A stretch of 59,244 nucleotides of DNA from Betaproteobacteria bacterium (GCA_025350245.1 JANXYG010000013.1:1-59244), one strand, 5' to 3'. Positions 1-8,583 are shown, numbered from the stretch's first letter. Notes: a model not told the origin generated them from the letters alone. A program made the numbers and translations.

Positions 1-1320
1 CGGTCGCAGAACGGCGCCGACACCTTCGGGCCGCACTACAGCGAGTTCGAGGTCGAGGTCGGCGCGATCGACGGCAGGCAGCAGACCCGGGTCCTGCGCG
101 AGATCCGCGAACTGCTCGACGGCACCCGCGGCGAATATCCGGGCGTGAGTTTCTCGGTCAACACCTTCCTCACCGAACGCATCGAGGAAACCATCGCGGG
201 TTTTCCGGCGGCGCTGGTGGTGAGCGTGTTCGGGCCCGATCTCGATCTGCTCGACCAGGATGCCCGGCAGGTCGCCGCGGCGATCGCGTCGGTGCCGGGC
301 GCCCGCGACATCCAGGTGCAGGCCCCGGCCGGCACGCCGCAATTGTCGATCCGGCTGCGGCAGGAGCGCCTCGCGGCACTGGGCTTCGCGCCGCGCGATG
401 TGCTCGACGCGATCCAGACCGCCTACGAAGGCACCCGCGTCGGCCAGATCCAGCGCGGCAGCCAGAGCATCGACGTGGTGGCGGTGCTGATGCCGTCGGC
501 GCGGCGGGCGCCGGCTCAGCTCGAGGCATTGCCGCTGCGCTCCGCGACCGGAGTGCAGGCAACGCTCGGCGACGTGGCCGACGTCGCCATGACCGCCGGC
601 CGCTACAAGGTGCTGCACGAAGGCGGCAAGCGCATCCAGACGGTGACCGCCAACGTCGAAGACCGCGATCTCGGCGGCTTCGACGCCGATGTGCGCAAGG
701 CGATCGCCGACAACGTCCGGCTCGCGGCGGGCGATTTCCTGGTGGTGGGCGGCGAGGCCAAGGCGGCGGTCGAGGCGCGCGAGCGGCTGGTGTTCCAGTC
801 ACTGCTCGCCGGCTTCGGCGTGTTCGTGCTGCTCTACCTCGCGTTCAACAACCTGCGCAACCTGGGCCTGACCTTTATCAACCTGCCGTTCGCGCTGGTC
901 GGTGGCGTGGCGGCGGTCCTGTTCACCGGCGGCTGGATGACGCTCGGGTCGCTGGTCGGCTTCGTCACCCTGTTCGGCATCACGCTGCGCAATTCGATCA
1001 TGCTGGTATCACACTACCAGTATCTGGTTCAGGTCGAGGGCGCCGCTTGGAATGTCGACACGATGCTGCGCGGCGCCGCCGAACGATTGCCGTCGATCCT
1101 GATGACCGCACTGGTGACCGCGCTCGGCCTGATGCCGCTGGCGCTGGGCAGCGGTCAACCAGGCCGAGAGATCGAGGGCCCGATGGCCATCATCATCGTC
1201 GGCGGCCTCGCCACCTCGACGGTGCTGAATCTGCTGATCCTGCCGACGGTGCTGCTGCACTTCGGCCGGTTCGTGCCGCTCACCTCCGCGGTCAGCCGGC
1301 CGGGCCTCCCGCCGGCGTGA
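1..1320 (+). CDS. Heavy-metal-type RND efflux pump (CusA/CzcA-like), C-terminal part
   Basis: The reading frame is open from base 1, so the start lies outside the window; about 439 residues remain. The product is the C-terminal half of an inner-membrane RND pump that exports substrate using the proton gradient. The segment has a periplasmic porter region (the stretch beginning NTFLTERIEETIAG is typical of the HME, or CusA/CzcA, branch) followed by the last transmembrane bundle, with clear helices such as FGVFVLLYLAFNN, GSLVGFVTLFGI and AIIIVGGLATSTVLNLLILP. The conserved LFGITLRNSIMLV segment matches the HME family. Its last 29 bases overlap the convergent histidine-kinase gene. The metal or other substrate cannot be read from this fragment. 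Confidence 0.9.
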   Translation, partial: RSQNGADTFGPHYSEFEVEVGAIDGRQQTRVLREIRELLDGTRGEYPGVSFSVNTFLTERIEETIAGFPAALVVSVFGPDLDLLDQDARQVAAAIASVPGARDIQVQAPAGTPQLSIRLRQERLAALGFAPRDVLDAIQTAYEGTRVGQIQRGSQSIDVVAVLMPSARRAPAQLEALPLRSATGVQATLGDVADVAMTAGRYKVLHEGGKRIQTVTANVEDRDLGGFDADVRKAIADNVRLAAGDFLVVGGEAKAAVEARERLVFQSLLAGFGVFVLLYLAFNNLRNLGLTFINLPFALVGGVAAVLFTGGWMTLGSLVGFVTLFGITLRNSIMLVSHYQYLVQVEGAAWNVDTMLRGAAERLPSILMTALVTALGLMPLALGSGQPGREIEGPMAIIIVGGLATSTVLNLLILPTVLLHFGRFVPLTSAVSRPGLPPA

Positions 1321-2686
1321 TCGGCAGCGAGACGATGAAGCGTGTGTCGCCGGGCTTCGACTCGACGCGGATGCCGCCGCCATGGCGATTGACGACGATG
1401 CGCCAGGTGATGTCGAGACCGAGCCCGGTGCCCTTGCCCGGCGGCTTGGTGGTGAAGAACGTCTCGAACAGTCGGGCCTGGACCTCCGGGGTGATTCCCG
1501 GGCCGTCGTCGCCGATCTCGACCACCACATAGCCGCCGTCGCGGCGGGTGGTCACCGTCAGCGTGCCCGCGCCATTCATGGCGTCGGCCGCGTTGTCGAT
1601 GAGGTTGGTCCACACCTGGTTGAGCTCGGAACCGAACACCGGGATGCGCGGCAGCGAAGTGTCGTAACGCCTGACCACCGCGATGCCGTGCTTGAGCTTG
1701 TGCCGCATGATCGTGAGCGTGTCCTCGATGCCGGCATGCACGTCCACCTGCTGGCGCAGCGCCTGATCCATGTACGAATACGACTTCATCGCCGCCACCA
1801 GATCGGATACCCGGGCGGCGCCGCGACCGGCTTCATCGACCAGGGCGGCCAGCTCGACTGTGTTGCACAGCCAGCGCATGCCGGGCACCAGACCCGCACC
1901 CAGCGTGGCCGCGACGGGCTCGAGGTCGGATACATCGATTGCCGATGTCGCCAGCGCGGAAGCCAGGCGCCACGGGTCTGGCACGCGATGCTGTTCGAGC
2001 CAGTCGCCGAAGGTTTCCTCGCGGTCGCTTTCCTGCATCGGTGTGCGGACCGGCGCCGCTGCCGCGGCGGCGTTGCGCAGCGACAGCAATGCGTCCATGG
2101 CGGGTTCGGGTACACCGGCGCCATGCAGCGCGCAGGTCACGGCATCGAGTTCGCCGAGCAGCGAGTGCATGCGGTCCGTCGCACGAGCGACGGCGGCGGC
2201 GGGATTGTTGAGTTTGTGCGCGAGCCCCGCGGCGAGCGTGCCGAGCGAGGCCATCTTCTCGCGCTGGCGCACGAACGATTCGAGGCCGGCCACGCGTCGG
2301 TACAGCGTCTGGAAAATGGTGTGGCCGAAGGTCGTGTCGGTGGCGATCAGTTCGCGAAAGGCGTCGTCGGCCATCCGCAGCAGCAGGCAGCCGTCGGCGG
2401 TCTGCAGGGTCACGGCCGTGGGCGTGCCCGACAGCAGCGGCAGCTCGCCCAGGAAGCCGGGGGCCTCGCTTCGGCCCGCCGGCACCGGCACGCCGTTGGT
2501 GAGCTTGGTGATCTGGAGCGAGCCTTCGATCAGGATGCAGAAGCCGCGGCCGGGATCGCCTTCCCGCACCAGCACCTCGCCCGGGGCCAGGCGCTGTTCG
2601 GTGAGTTGCGAACACAGCCGATCGAGCCGTTCGGGCGCGAGGTCGGCGAACAGTGGCATGGCGGCGAGCTGTTGGCGATGGATCAC
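1292..2686 (-). CDS. Sensor histidine kinase with N-terminal cyclic-nucleotide-binding-like domain
   Basis: 464 aa, GTG start, with no transmembrane segment or signal peptide, so probably cytosolic. Residues about 10-130 form a CRP-type cNMP-binding fold (GEVLVREGDPGRGFCILIEG is the classic beta-roll pattern). A dimerisation/phosphoacceptor region follows with [16 protein letters not shown], where H157 is the likely phosphorylated histidine. The C-terminus is a HATPase domain: N box NLIDNAADAMNGAG, G1 box EIGDDGPGITPEV, and the F/G2 boxes FFTTKPPGKGTGLGLD. The gene lies 18 bp downstream of the response-regulator/thioredoxin-reductase-like gene on the same strand, so the two are probably co-transcribed and act as a pair. 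The ligand of the cNMP-like domain is unknown. Confidence 0.9.
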   Translation of the reverse strand: MIHRQQLAAMPLFADLAPERLDRLCSQLTEQRLAPGEVLVREGDPGRGFCILIEGSLQITKLTNGVPVPAGRSEAPGFLGELPLLSGTPTAVTLQTADGCLLLRMADDAFRELIATDTTFGHTIFQTLYRRVAGLESFVRQREKMASLGTLAAGLAHKLNNPAAAVARATDRMHSLLGELDAVTCALHGAGVPEPAMDALLSLRNAAAAAAPVRTPMQESDREETFGDWLEQHRVPDPWRLASALATSAIDVSDLEPVAATLGAGLVPGMRWLCNTVELAALVDEAGRGAARVSDLVAAMKSYSYMDQALRQQVDVHAGIEDTLTIMRHKLKHGIAVVRRYDTSLPRIPVFGSELNQVWTNLIDNAADAMNGAGTLTVTTRRDGGYVVVEIGDDGPGITPEVQARLFETFFTTKPPGKGTGLGLDITWRIVVNRHGGGIRVESKPGDTRFIVSLPITPAGGPAG

Positions 2687-2704
2687 GGGGGCGCTACACG
2701 TCCA

Positions 2705-4395
2705 CTACAGGTCCGCAAGGTACTGATGCACGAAGCTCACCGCCATCGACCCCTCACCGACGGCCGCAGCCACCCGCTTCATGGAACCGTGGCGCACGTC
2801 GTCGGCGGCGAACACGCCGGGCACACCGGTCTCGAGCAGCAGGGGATCGCGTTCGAGCGGCCACGATGCCGGTGCCCGGCCATCGGACAGCAGATCGCGC
2901 CCGGTGAGTACGAAGCCGTGGTGATCGCGCGCGATGTCGTCGCCGAGCCATTCTGTGCGCGGCTCGGCGCCGATGAAGATGAACACTGCCGCGACCTCGC
3001 GCACGTCGGATTCACCGGTTTTCACGTTGCGCAGCGTGACCGTCTCCAGATGATCGGAGCCGGTGGCCGACTCGACCTGATGGAACGGCAGGACATTGAT
3101 GTTGGCCATGGCCTCGATGCGGTCGATCAGGTATCGCGACATGGTGGCCGCGAGGCCCTCGCCGCGCACCATCACCGTCACGCTGCGCGCATAGCCCGCC
3201 AGGAACACGGCACCCTGTCCGGCGGAATTGCCGCCACCGATCACGATTACGTCGCGGTCCTTGCAGACGCCGGCTTCGGTGGTGGCCGCGCCATAGAACA
3301 CCCCCACGCCGGTGAAGGCGTCGAGGCCGGGGCATCCAGCCTGCGATACTGGACACCGCTCGCGACCACCAGCGCCCGGCAGCCGACTTCGGTGCCATCC
3401 GACAACGTGACGAACTTGTACGGGAGCTGCACCCGCAGGCCGGTCACCTTCTGCGTCAGGATCAGGTCGGCGCCGAAACGCCGCGCCTGTGCCACCGCGC
3501 GGCGCGACAAGTCCGCACCCGACAGTCCCACCGGAAAGCCCAGATAATTCTCGATGCGCGAACTGGTGCCGGCCTGGCCGCCGGGCGCTTCCATTTCGAC
3601 GATGGCGGACTTCAGCCCTTCGGAGGCGCCGTAGACCGCTGCCGCCAGCCCGGCCGGACCACCGCCGACGATCACCAGGTCGTACACGGGCACGCCGCCA
3701 TGCGTGGCGAGGCCGAGGCGGGTGGCGAGCGCGGTGGTGTCGGGGCGGGCCAGGCGCGAGCCGTCGGCCAGGATCACCAGCGGCAGCACGGTCTGGCGCG
3801 GCACATAGCAGGCGGCGCGTTCGGCTTCCGGCAGCAACGCCAGCAACTGCGCGGCCTCGGTGTCGGTCTCGATGTCGAGCCAGCGGTACGGCACATGATT
3901 GCGGGTGAGGAACTCGCGCAACTCGTGGCCGAGCGGCGACCAGCGGTGATCGATGACCTGGACGCCGCGAAACACCGGCTTGTTGCCGGCCGACCAGTCG
4001 TCGAGCAGGTCGTCGAGCACCGGATACAGGTTGGCCTGCGGCGGATGCCACGGCTTCATCAGGTAATAGTCGAGGCGCACGCGGTTGATGGCGCGGATCG
4101 CGGCGTCGGTGTCGGCGTAGGCGGTGAGCAGGACGCGCTTGGCGAGCGGAAACAGCTTCGAGGCCTGCTCGAGGAACTCGACCCCGGTCATCTCCGGCAT
4201 GCGCTGGTCCGCGAGCAGGAGCGCCACCGTGTCGTTGCGGAAGCGCAGGTCGGTGAGCGTTTCCATGGCGGCCAGCGGCGACTCGGCGCGCACCACGCGA
4301 TAGCGCTCGCCGTAGGCTTCGCGCAGATCGCGCGCGATGGCGCGGGAGACTTCCGGTTCGTCGTCGACGGCGAGGATGATGGGTTTTTCGTTCAT
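2705..4395 (-). pseudogene. Response regulator fused to thioredoxin-reductase-like FAD protein, one-base frameshift
   Basis: The start ATG at 4395 begins MNEKPIILAVDDEPEVSRA, a receiver domain (acidic DDE, and LLADQRMPEM with the phosphoacceptor Asp). A linker follows, then a thioredoxin-reductase-like fold with an FAD motif (LVIVGGGPAGLAAAVYGASE) and an NAD(P) motif (DVIVIGGGNSAGQGAVFLA). The frame breaks near 3325-3332: ASGVQYRRLDAP continues correctly only in another frame as GLDAFTGVGVFYGA, and one extra G in the GGCCGGGG run would restore a protein of about 563 aa ending at 2705. The classic CxxC of thioredoxin reductase is absent; a single Cys sits before KDRD. Such receiver/TrxR-like fusions next to a cNMP-domain kinase are a known pairing. 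The break may be real or a sequencing error. Confidence 0.85.
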
Positions 4396-4439
4396 ACGGC
4401 GGGGCGACGTGGCGCGTGCGGGTCGCCCCGCGCACCGCC

Positions 4440-4913
4440 TTATCCCAAGTAGGACCGCAGCATCCACGCCATTTTTTCGTGGGCTTCGAGCACGCCGGTG
4501 AGAAAGTCGTTGGTGCCGACATCGCCGTGCTTGTCGCCCACCACCGGGATTTCCTTGCGCAGGCGCACGATGATGGTCTCGTGGCTCTTGAGCAGGTCGG
4601 AGATCATGTTCTTTTCGCCGCTGGTCTTGCCGTTGTCTTCCTTGAGCGCGGTGAGTTTGAGGTATTCGCCCAGCGAGCCGGCGGCGCGACCGCCGATGGC
4701 GCGCGCGCGCTCGGCGACGTCATCCATGATCTCGTCGAGCTGCTCGTATTGCGCCTCGAAGAACTTGTGAGTTTCGCTGAAATCCGGGCCTTCGACGTTC
4801 CAGTGGTAGTTGCGGGTCTTCACGTACAGCACCACCTCGTCGGCGAGCAGATGGTTGAGGATCTCGATCACGCCTTTGCGTTGACCGTCGCCGAGGCCGA
4901 TGTTGGGTTTCAT
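4440..4913 (-). CDS. dps: Dps-family DNA-binding ferritin-like protein
   Basis: 157 aa, normal length for Dps. The family stores iron and uses H2O2 to oxidise Fe(II), and it coats DNA in stationary phase or under oxidative stress. The di-iron/ferroxidase signature is visible: NHLLADEVVLYVKTRNYHWN, then the helix FFEAQYEQLDEIMDDVAERARAIGG, and a C-terminal helix with LEAHEKMAWMLRSYL. The gene ends about 45 bp upstream of the response-regulator fusion on the same strand and diverges from the thioredoxin gene, which groups it with the redox-stress block. An AGAACAAC stretch precedes the start; no strong ribosome-binding site is obvious. Confidence 0.95.
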   Translation of the reverse strand: MKPNIGLGDGQRKGVIEILNHLLADEVVLYVKTRNYHWNVEGPDFSETHKFFEAQYEQLDEIMDDVAERARAIGGRAAGSLGEYLKLTALKEDNGKTSGEKNMISDLLKSHETIIVRLRKEIPVVGDKHGDVGTNDFLTGVLEAHEKMAWMLRSYLG

Positions 4914-5104
4914 GTTGTTCTCCGGTTGCGGTTTGAGGGCCGATGCAGTGGCAGCACCGACGGCTTCGAGTATAGAAGTCCAAGCTGGGGCACGGCATGA
5001 ATAGTTTCAATGGGACCCATAGCCGCAGGCTGTTGCATTCGTTCCGGCGCGCCCCTATCTTTGCCGTTCGCGGGCACGGGCCCGCGCCCTCGGAGCGGCA
5101 CGGC

Positions 5105-5491
5105 ATGGCAACCATCGAACTCACCAACGAGAATTTCCAGTCGGTCGTCACCGGCAACGATATCGTGATCGTCGATTTCTGGGCGCCCTGGTGCGGCCCG
5201 TGCCGCGGCTTCGCGCCGGTGTTCGAGGCGGCGTCGGCCAAGCATCCCGATGTGGTCTTCGCCAAGCTCGACACCGAAGACGTCCCCGAAGTGGCGCAGG
5301 AGTTCGCCATCCGCGCCATACCCACGCTCATGGTGTTCCGCGAGAACGTGATCCTGTTCTCCCAGCCCGGCGCCATGCAGGGCGCCCAGCTCGAGCAACT
5401 GGTCAACGAGGTGCGCAACCTCGACATGAAGCAGGTGCACAGCGACATCGCGGCGCAGGAAGCCGAAGCGGCGGCCCCCGCCGAAGGCTGA
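5105..5491 (+). CDS. Thioredoxin
   Basis: 128 aa from the ATG at 5105, which has GGAG 10 bp upstream; a longer upstream reading (4997) would add a non-homologous leader and is not favoured. The redox centre is WAPWCGPCRG, the canonical thioredoxin CGPC motif. The cis-Pro loop is AIRAIPTLMVFRE. A C-terminal extension after the fold (LDMKQVHSDIAAQEAEAAAPAEG) is Ala/Glu-rich. It is probably a cytosolic dithiol reductase. The gene is followed after 12 bp by a degenerate thioredoxin-like paralogue and is divergent from dps. Confidence 0.93.
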   Translation: MATIELTNENFQSVVTGNDIVIVDFWAPWCGPCRGFAPVFEAASAKHPDVVFAKLDTEDVPEVAQEFAIRAIPTLMVFRENVILFSQPGAMQGAQLEQLVNEVRNLDMKQVHSDIAAQEAEAAAPAEG

Positions 5492-5503
5492 GGAGGGGAA
5501 GCG

Positions 5504-5926
5504 ATGGCAAACCGCATCGAAAGCCTGCCGCAACTGGACGCGCTGATCGCCGCGAGCGCGGTCCTCGCGGTCGATGTCACCAGTGCCGAGCCCTCCCAGT
5601 CGATTTCCGTTCAGGCCGAAGCTCTGGCGGCAAAGCTGCCAGCGGTCACCTGGGCGCGGAGCGATCTCGCCGGGCTGCCCGAGCTAGGGTCGATCTTCGG
5701 CATCGAAGCGGCGCCCGCGCTGTTGCTGTTTCGCGAGCGCATCGGTCTCTATGCTGGCCCGGCCACGTTTTCACCGGCGCAGCTCGAAGCGCTCCTGCGG
5801 CGCGCCCTGGCGCTCGACATGGATGAGGTGCGCCGCGAATTGCAGGCCGAGCGCCTCGCCGAAACCGGTCTGGCTACCCATCTGGTGTGCCCCACTGCCC
5901 GACGTGGGGGCATGCGGCCGTCCTGA
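5504..5926 (+). CDS. Thioredoxin-like paralogue lacking the CxxC active site
   Basis: 140 aa, start supported by GAGGGGAAG just upstream. The C-terminal half tracks the preceding thioredoxin closely: FGIEAAPALLLFRERIGLYA corresponds to FAIRAIPTLMVFRENVILFS, and LEALLRRALALDMDEVRREL to LEQLVNEVRNLDMKQVHSDI. The position of the CGPC centre is occupied by non-cysteine residues, and the only Cys is near the C-terminus. It therefore cannot act as a normal thioredoxin and may be a scaffold or modulator of its neighbour. The last 10-15 residues (CPTARRGGMRPS) may come from a deletion junction, because a truncated DUF433 gene abuts from the other strand. Confidence 0.7.
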   Translation: MANRIESLPQLDALIAASAVLAVDVTSAEPSQSISVQAEALAAKLPAVTWARSDLAGLPELGSIFGIEAAPALLLFRERIGLYAGPATFSPAQLEALLRRALALDMDEVRRELQAERLAETGLATHLVCPTARRGGMRPS

Positions 5927-5952
5927 TGCTGCGCTATGGCGATGGCTGACCG

Positions 5953-6087
5953 CTGGTCGAGGAAAACCTCGAGCGGGTCGCCGGCTTCGAGGTGATCAAA
6001 CAACGTCTTGACAGGCACCCGCGTACCCCTGAGAACAGGCGTTCCGCCGTGAATCTCAGGGTCGATGGTAATCAACTCGGATTTCAT
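5953..6087 (-). pseudogene. Truncated DUF433-family antitoxin-like gene
   Basis: From the ATG at 6087 the translation begins MKSELITIDPEIHGGTPVLR and goes on through GTRVPVKTLFDHLEAGDPLE to VFLDQ. This is the standard N-terminal two thirds of DUF433 proteins, which usually pair with a PIN-like toxin. After FLDQ the family pattern stops and the frame runs into sequence antisense to the thioredoxin-like gene. About 30 C-terminal residues and any toxin partner are missing. I read this as a deletion remnant. Confidence 0.7.
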
Positions 6088-6222
6088 GTGCGTGCCTCCG
6101 GCTCGTGCCATCGCATCCGTTGCGCCCGCTTGCCGGCAATGACCGGACTCATTACAGTCGTGACGTTTCCGACCCCGCATCTCCCGTGCGGCATGTGAGT
6201 TCGGATCCCATTGGAGCATGGC

Positions 6223-7551
6223 ATGACCAGGATGATGCGTTGGATCGGAATCGGCGTCGTGGCGCTGATGTGCGTGCCTGTCCTGAGCGGCTGCCAGATT
6301 GCCCAGGTAGCGGCCCAGAACGCGAAGCCGGCCAGCCCTCCGCAGCTCTACGACAACCCACCCTCCAGTGCGTGGTGGCCGGACGAGCAGAAGTACTACG
6401 TGGGCAGCCCGTCATTCGCCATGCGCATCCAGTACAGCCTGTTCAATCGCATCGGGGTCACGCTTGGCGGCGTCGCCGCCGAGGAACTTCCCCGTGGCAC
6501 CGCTGGCGGGAGAGGCCCCGATCGTCGTGCGCTGGCACCCGGAAAGGTCTACTACCAGCTCGCCAGCATCAGCTCGGATGCCAATGCCCAGATCGCCGTC
6601 GACTGGCTGTTCGTGGTCGATCTGGCGAACGTGCTTCCGGACCCGGGAAGCGTTTCCGGTGCCCTCACACCGCAGAACGCCACCGAGGTGCCCCTGGTGG
6701 TGACGGAAACCAGCATCAATCCGCAGTACCAGGGAACAACCGACGAGAAGAAGGCCACCACCACGACCGTGGTCTACGGCCGCGACCTCGTGGGGCCCAT
6801 CGGCGCGTATGCGCCGCAGTGCGACTTCGCCATCGGCGGGCTGCCCGATCCCAACGCCATTTTCGGCGGAGCGTTGCGGGTGGGCGACAGCTTGAATTTC
6901 TACGAGGCCTTCCCAAGCGGCAATTGCAAGCAGGTGACCTCCTTCGTCAAGGACCAGATCGACTTCCCCAGGTACCGTCAGATCGCCCGCAAGACGATGG
7001 CCAATCCTGCCGCGACCCCAGGCCGGATTGCCGGCGCCTCGATAGTGATCCCGCAGGAGGACAACTCCTCGTGGGTCACGGTCCGCGTCGAGGGGCTCGA
7101 CTGGCTCAAGCGGCCCACGCTCCGGGAAGATCGGGTGTTCGTCGAGTTCAGCCGGCAACGTCCGGCGAACCCGTGCGCCGCAGGCAACGGTACCAATGGC
7201 CAGAAGCAGAACTTCGGCTACTGCGGTCGATGCGAGGACGCGCCCGCCGCGTCGCACTTCGCGGCCTATTGCACCCGGGACGAAGGCGGGCAGGTCTTCG
7301 AGGACTATCTCGCCAGCGTGGGCGGACGCTCCTGCAATGTCACCGACGGTCTGTGCCCTGCCTGCCCTGCCGACAACGGCTTCGGTGGCAGCGCCTTCAA
7401 CTTCGATTACTGCGTCACCTGCAACGCCCAAAGGACCAGCTTCACTCTCCAGGGCATCTGCGACAAGGACAAGGGCCAGGAATACCTTGAAACCACGCAG
7501 CGCCAGAACAACGGCGCGGCGTGCACGGTGACACAGGGAAGCTGTCCCTGA
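6223..7551 (+). CDS. Predicted lipoprotein with cysteine-rich C-terminus, function unknown
   Basis: 442 aa from ATG 6223, with GGAG six bases upstream; a TTG at 6211 is the other option. The N-terminus is a lipoprotein signal (MTRMMRWIGIGVVALMCVPV followed by the lipobox LSGC). The mature part holds an N-terminal region of unknown fold (SAWWPDEQKYYVGSPSFAMR). The C-terminal ~130 residues carry repeated Cys clusters (NPCAAGNG, YCGRCEDAP, YCTRDEGG, LCPACPADNG, YCVTCNAQ, ICDKDKG). Three of these clusters share an F-x-Y/F-x-Y-C-x-x-C pattern (FGYCGRC, FNFDYCVTC). They may form disulfides or bind metal. No family is recognised. Confidence 0.7.
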   Translation: MTRMMRWIGIGVVALMCVPVLSGCQIAQVAAQNAKPASPPQLYDNPPSSAWWPDEQKYYVGSPSFAMRIQYSLFNRIGVTLGGVAAEELPRGTAGGRGPDRRALAPGKVYYQLASISSDANAQIAVDWLFVVDLANVLPDPGSVSGALTPQNATEVPLVVTETSINPQYQGTTDEKKATTTTVVYGRDLVGPIGAYAPQCDFAIGGLPDPNAIFGGALRVGDSLNFYEAFPSGNCKQVTSFVKDQIDFPRYRQIARKTMANPAATPGRIAGASIVIPQEDNSSWVTVRVEGLDWLKRPTLREDRVFVEFSRQRPANPCAAGNGTNGQKQNFGYCGRCEDAPAASHFAAYCTRDEGGQVFEDYLASVGGRSCNVTDGLCPACPADNGFGGSAFNFDYCVTCNAQRTSFTLQGICDKDKGQEYLETTQRQNNGAACTVTQGSCP

Positions 7552-7828
7552 GCGCACGACGCGCGATCCCGAGAGAGGTTGCGGTGTCTTGGGGGGGCAG
7601 ACTCCGTTCGCGAACAGCGATCGGGAACCGCGACCATTCGGCGGTGAAAGTCGTACGCACGCTCGGCGTCGAGTTCACCGCGCAGGCTGCATGGACAGCA
7701 GGTGAGGCCCAACCGGCGCTCGTCCGGATCGTCTGCCTTCAGCGTCCGGCAGTATCTGGTCGGCCATGTCTGTAGCGTCGACACTCGGCGCTCATATGGC
7801 CATTTCGCTTGCGTCGCGCTTCAGGGTT

Positions 7829-8131
7829 TCAAAGATTCCCCTCGAGGTCCATGCGCCCATACAGGATGCGAGAGATCTCGATTCGAGTCGGAGTGACCCG
7901 GTAGACGACGAGATGCTTGCCGGTCGGGAAGAACCGGTGCTTTTCTGATACGGCGGATCGGGCGAAGCCGATCGTCGGATTGTCGAGGATCATCTGCAAT
8001 CCATCTTCCAGGACCTTGCCGTAGGTCAGCAACTGGCTCTCACCCCAGGTCTCCAAGGTGTACTGGAGAATGCCGGCGAGATCGTCCTCGGCCTGTGGCG
8101 AAAGAACGAGCTGCCTGTCAGGGTACGACAT
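7829..8131 (-). CDS. parE: ParE-type toxin of a ParDE module
   Basis: 100 aa. The sequence follows the ParE/RelE fold: LSPQAEDDLAGILQYTLETWG at the N-terminus, a central helix GKVLEDGLQMILDNPTIG, and C-terminal strands HLVVYRVTPTRIEISRILYGR. ParE toxins poison DNA gyrase in characterised cases. It lies downstream of and overlaps its antitoxin gene by 14 bp on the minus strand, the usual co-translated arrangement. Length and motifs look intact. Confidence 0.93.
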   Translation of the reverse strand: MSYPDRQLVLSPQAEDDLAGILQYTLETWGESQLLTYGKVLEDGLQMILDNPTIGFARSAVSEKHRFFPTGKHLVVYRVTPTRIEISRILYGRMDLEGNL

Positions 8132-8399
8132 CCGGATTGACCTTCCTGCCGGCCCGCGCGTTGTCTCTGGCCTTCGCAGTGACGCGGTTCAACAGGTCCG
8201 ACGTGTAGGGAACCCCCTCCCCTCGGTCGAGTTGATCGTCACCGACCTTCAACGCCCGCTGCAACGCGGCGACTTTCTCGTCTTCGTCGTGCATACGGCG
8301 TATCGCATCACGCACGACTTCCGATGCGTTGCTGTAGAAGCCCGTCTCCACTTTGCTCTGGACGAACTTTTCCATTTCTGGGGAAAGATTGATGTGCAC
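8118..8399 (-). CDS. parD: ParD-type antitoxin
   Basis: 93 aa. The N-terminal ribbon-helix-helix has the ParD pattern (MHINLSPEMEKFVQSKVETG, then FYSNASEVVRDAIRRMHDED). The C-terminal tail RGEGVPYTSDLLNRVTAKAR is the flexible toxin-binding part. It is expected to neutralise ParE and to repress its own promoter; a perfect inverted repeat just upstream of the start (8424-8447) is a good candidate operator. Confidence 0.93.
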   Translation of the reverse strand: MHINLSPEMEKFVQSKVETGFYSNASEVVRDAIRRMHDEDEKVAALQRALKVGDDQLDRGEGVPYTSDLLNRVTAKARDNARAGRKVNPDVVP

Positions 8400-8423
8400 G
8401 GCAGCGCTCCGAGATTCTGGATG

Positions 8424-8447
8424 TACATGATGCTAACACGTCATGTA
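8424..8447. promoter_or_regulatory. Inverted repeat, candidate ParD operator
   Basis: TACATGA (8424-8430) and TCATGTA (8441-8447) are perfect 7-bp inverted arms separated by 10 bases, centred about 35 bp upstream of the parD start. Arms of this kind in this place suit binding by a ribbon-helix-helix autorepressor. A further half-site-like TTACATGG lies at 8456-8463. Confidence 0.6.
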
Positions 8448-8497
8448 TGCAAGGCTTACATGGTCCTCCTGGGCGTCCAATCGGCTGCACCAGCGGT

Positions 8498-8520
8498 GAT
8501 CGGGGCGTCCGGTCCCGATC
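8498..8520. other. Hairpin between the parDE promoter and the next module
   Basis: GATCGGG and CCCGATC (7 bp) flank a nine-base loop. There is no T-run, so a terminator role is doubtful. It lies between the divergent parDE and TIGR02574-type modules. Confidence 0.3.
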
Positions 8521-8583
8521 GAGACCGCGGTCCAGGGAGCGGATCGTTAGCGCGTCGATGGAGATGGTGGTAGCGTGATTCTC

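Noticed and set aside
1382-3547. 721-codon plus-strand open frame opposite the kinase and flavoprotein genes
   Set aside because: It is His/Arg/Gly-rich without any domain and is the antisense shadow of two well-supported minus-strand genes in GC-rich DNA.
4997-5104. Upstream start for the thioredoxin (adds 36 residues)
   Set aside because: The added part is Arg-rich and not part of the thioredoxin fold, and the ATG at 5105 has a usable ribosome-binding site.
5886-5905. CCCCAC...GTGGGG hairpin at the end of the thioredoxin-like gene as a terminator
   Set aside because: Six-base stem inside the coding end, no T-run.
7552-7828. Possible small gene between the lipoprotein and parE
   Set aside because: Open frames on both strands lack homology, a good start signal or conserved motifs; I see nothing supportable there.
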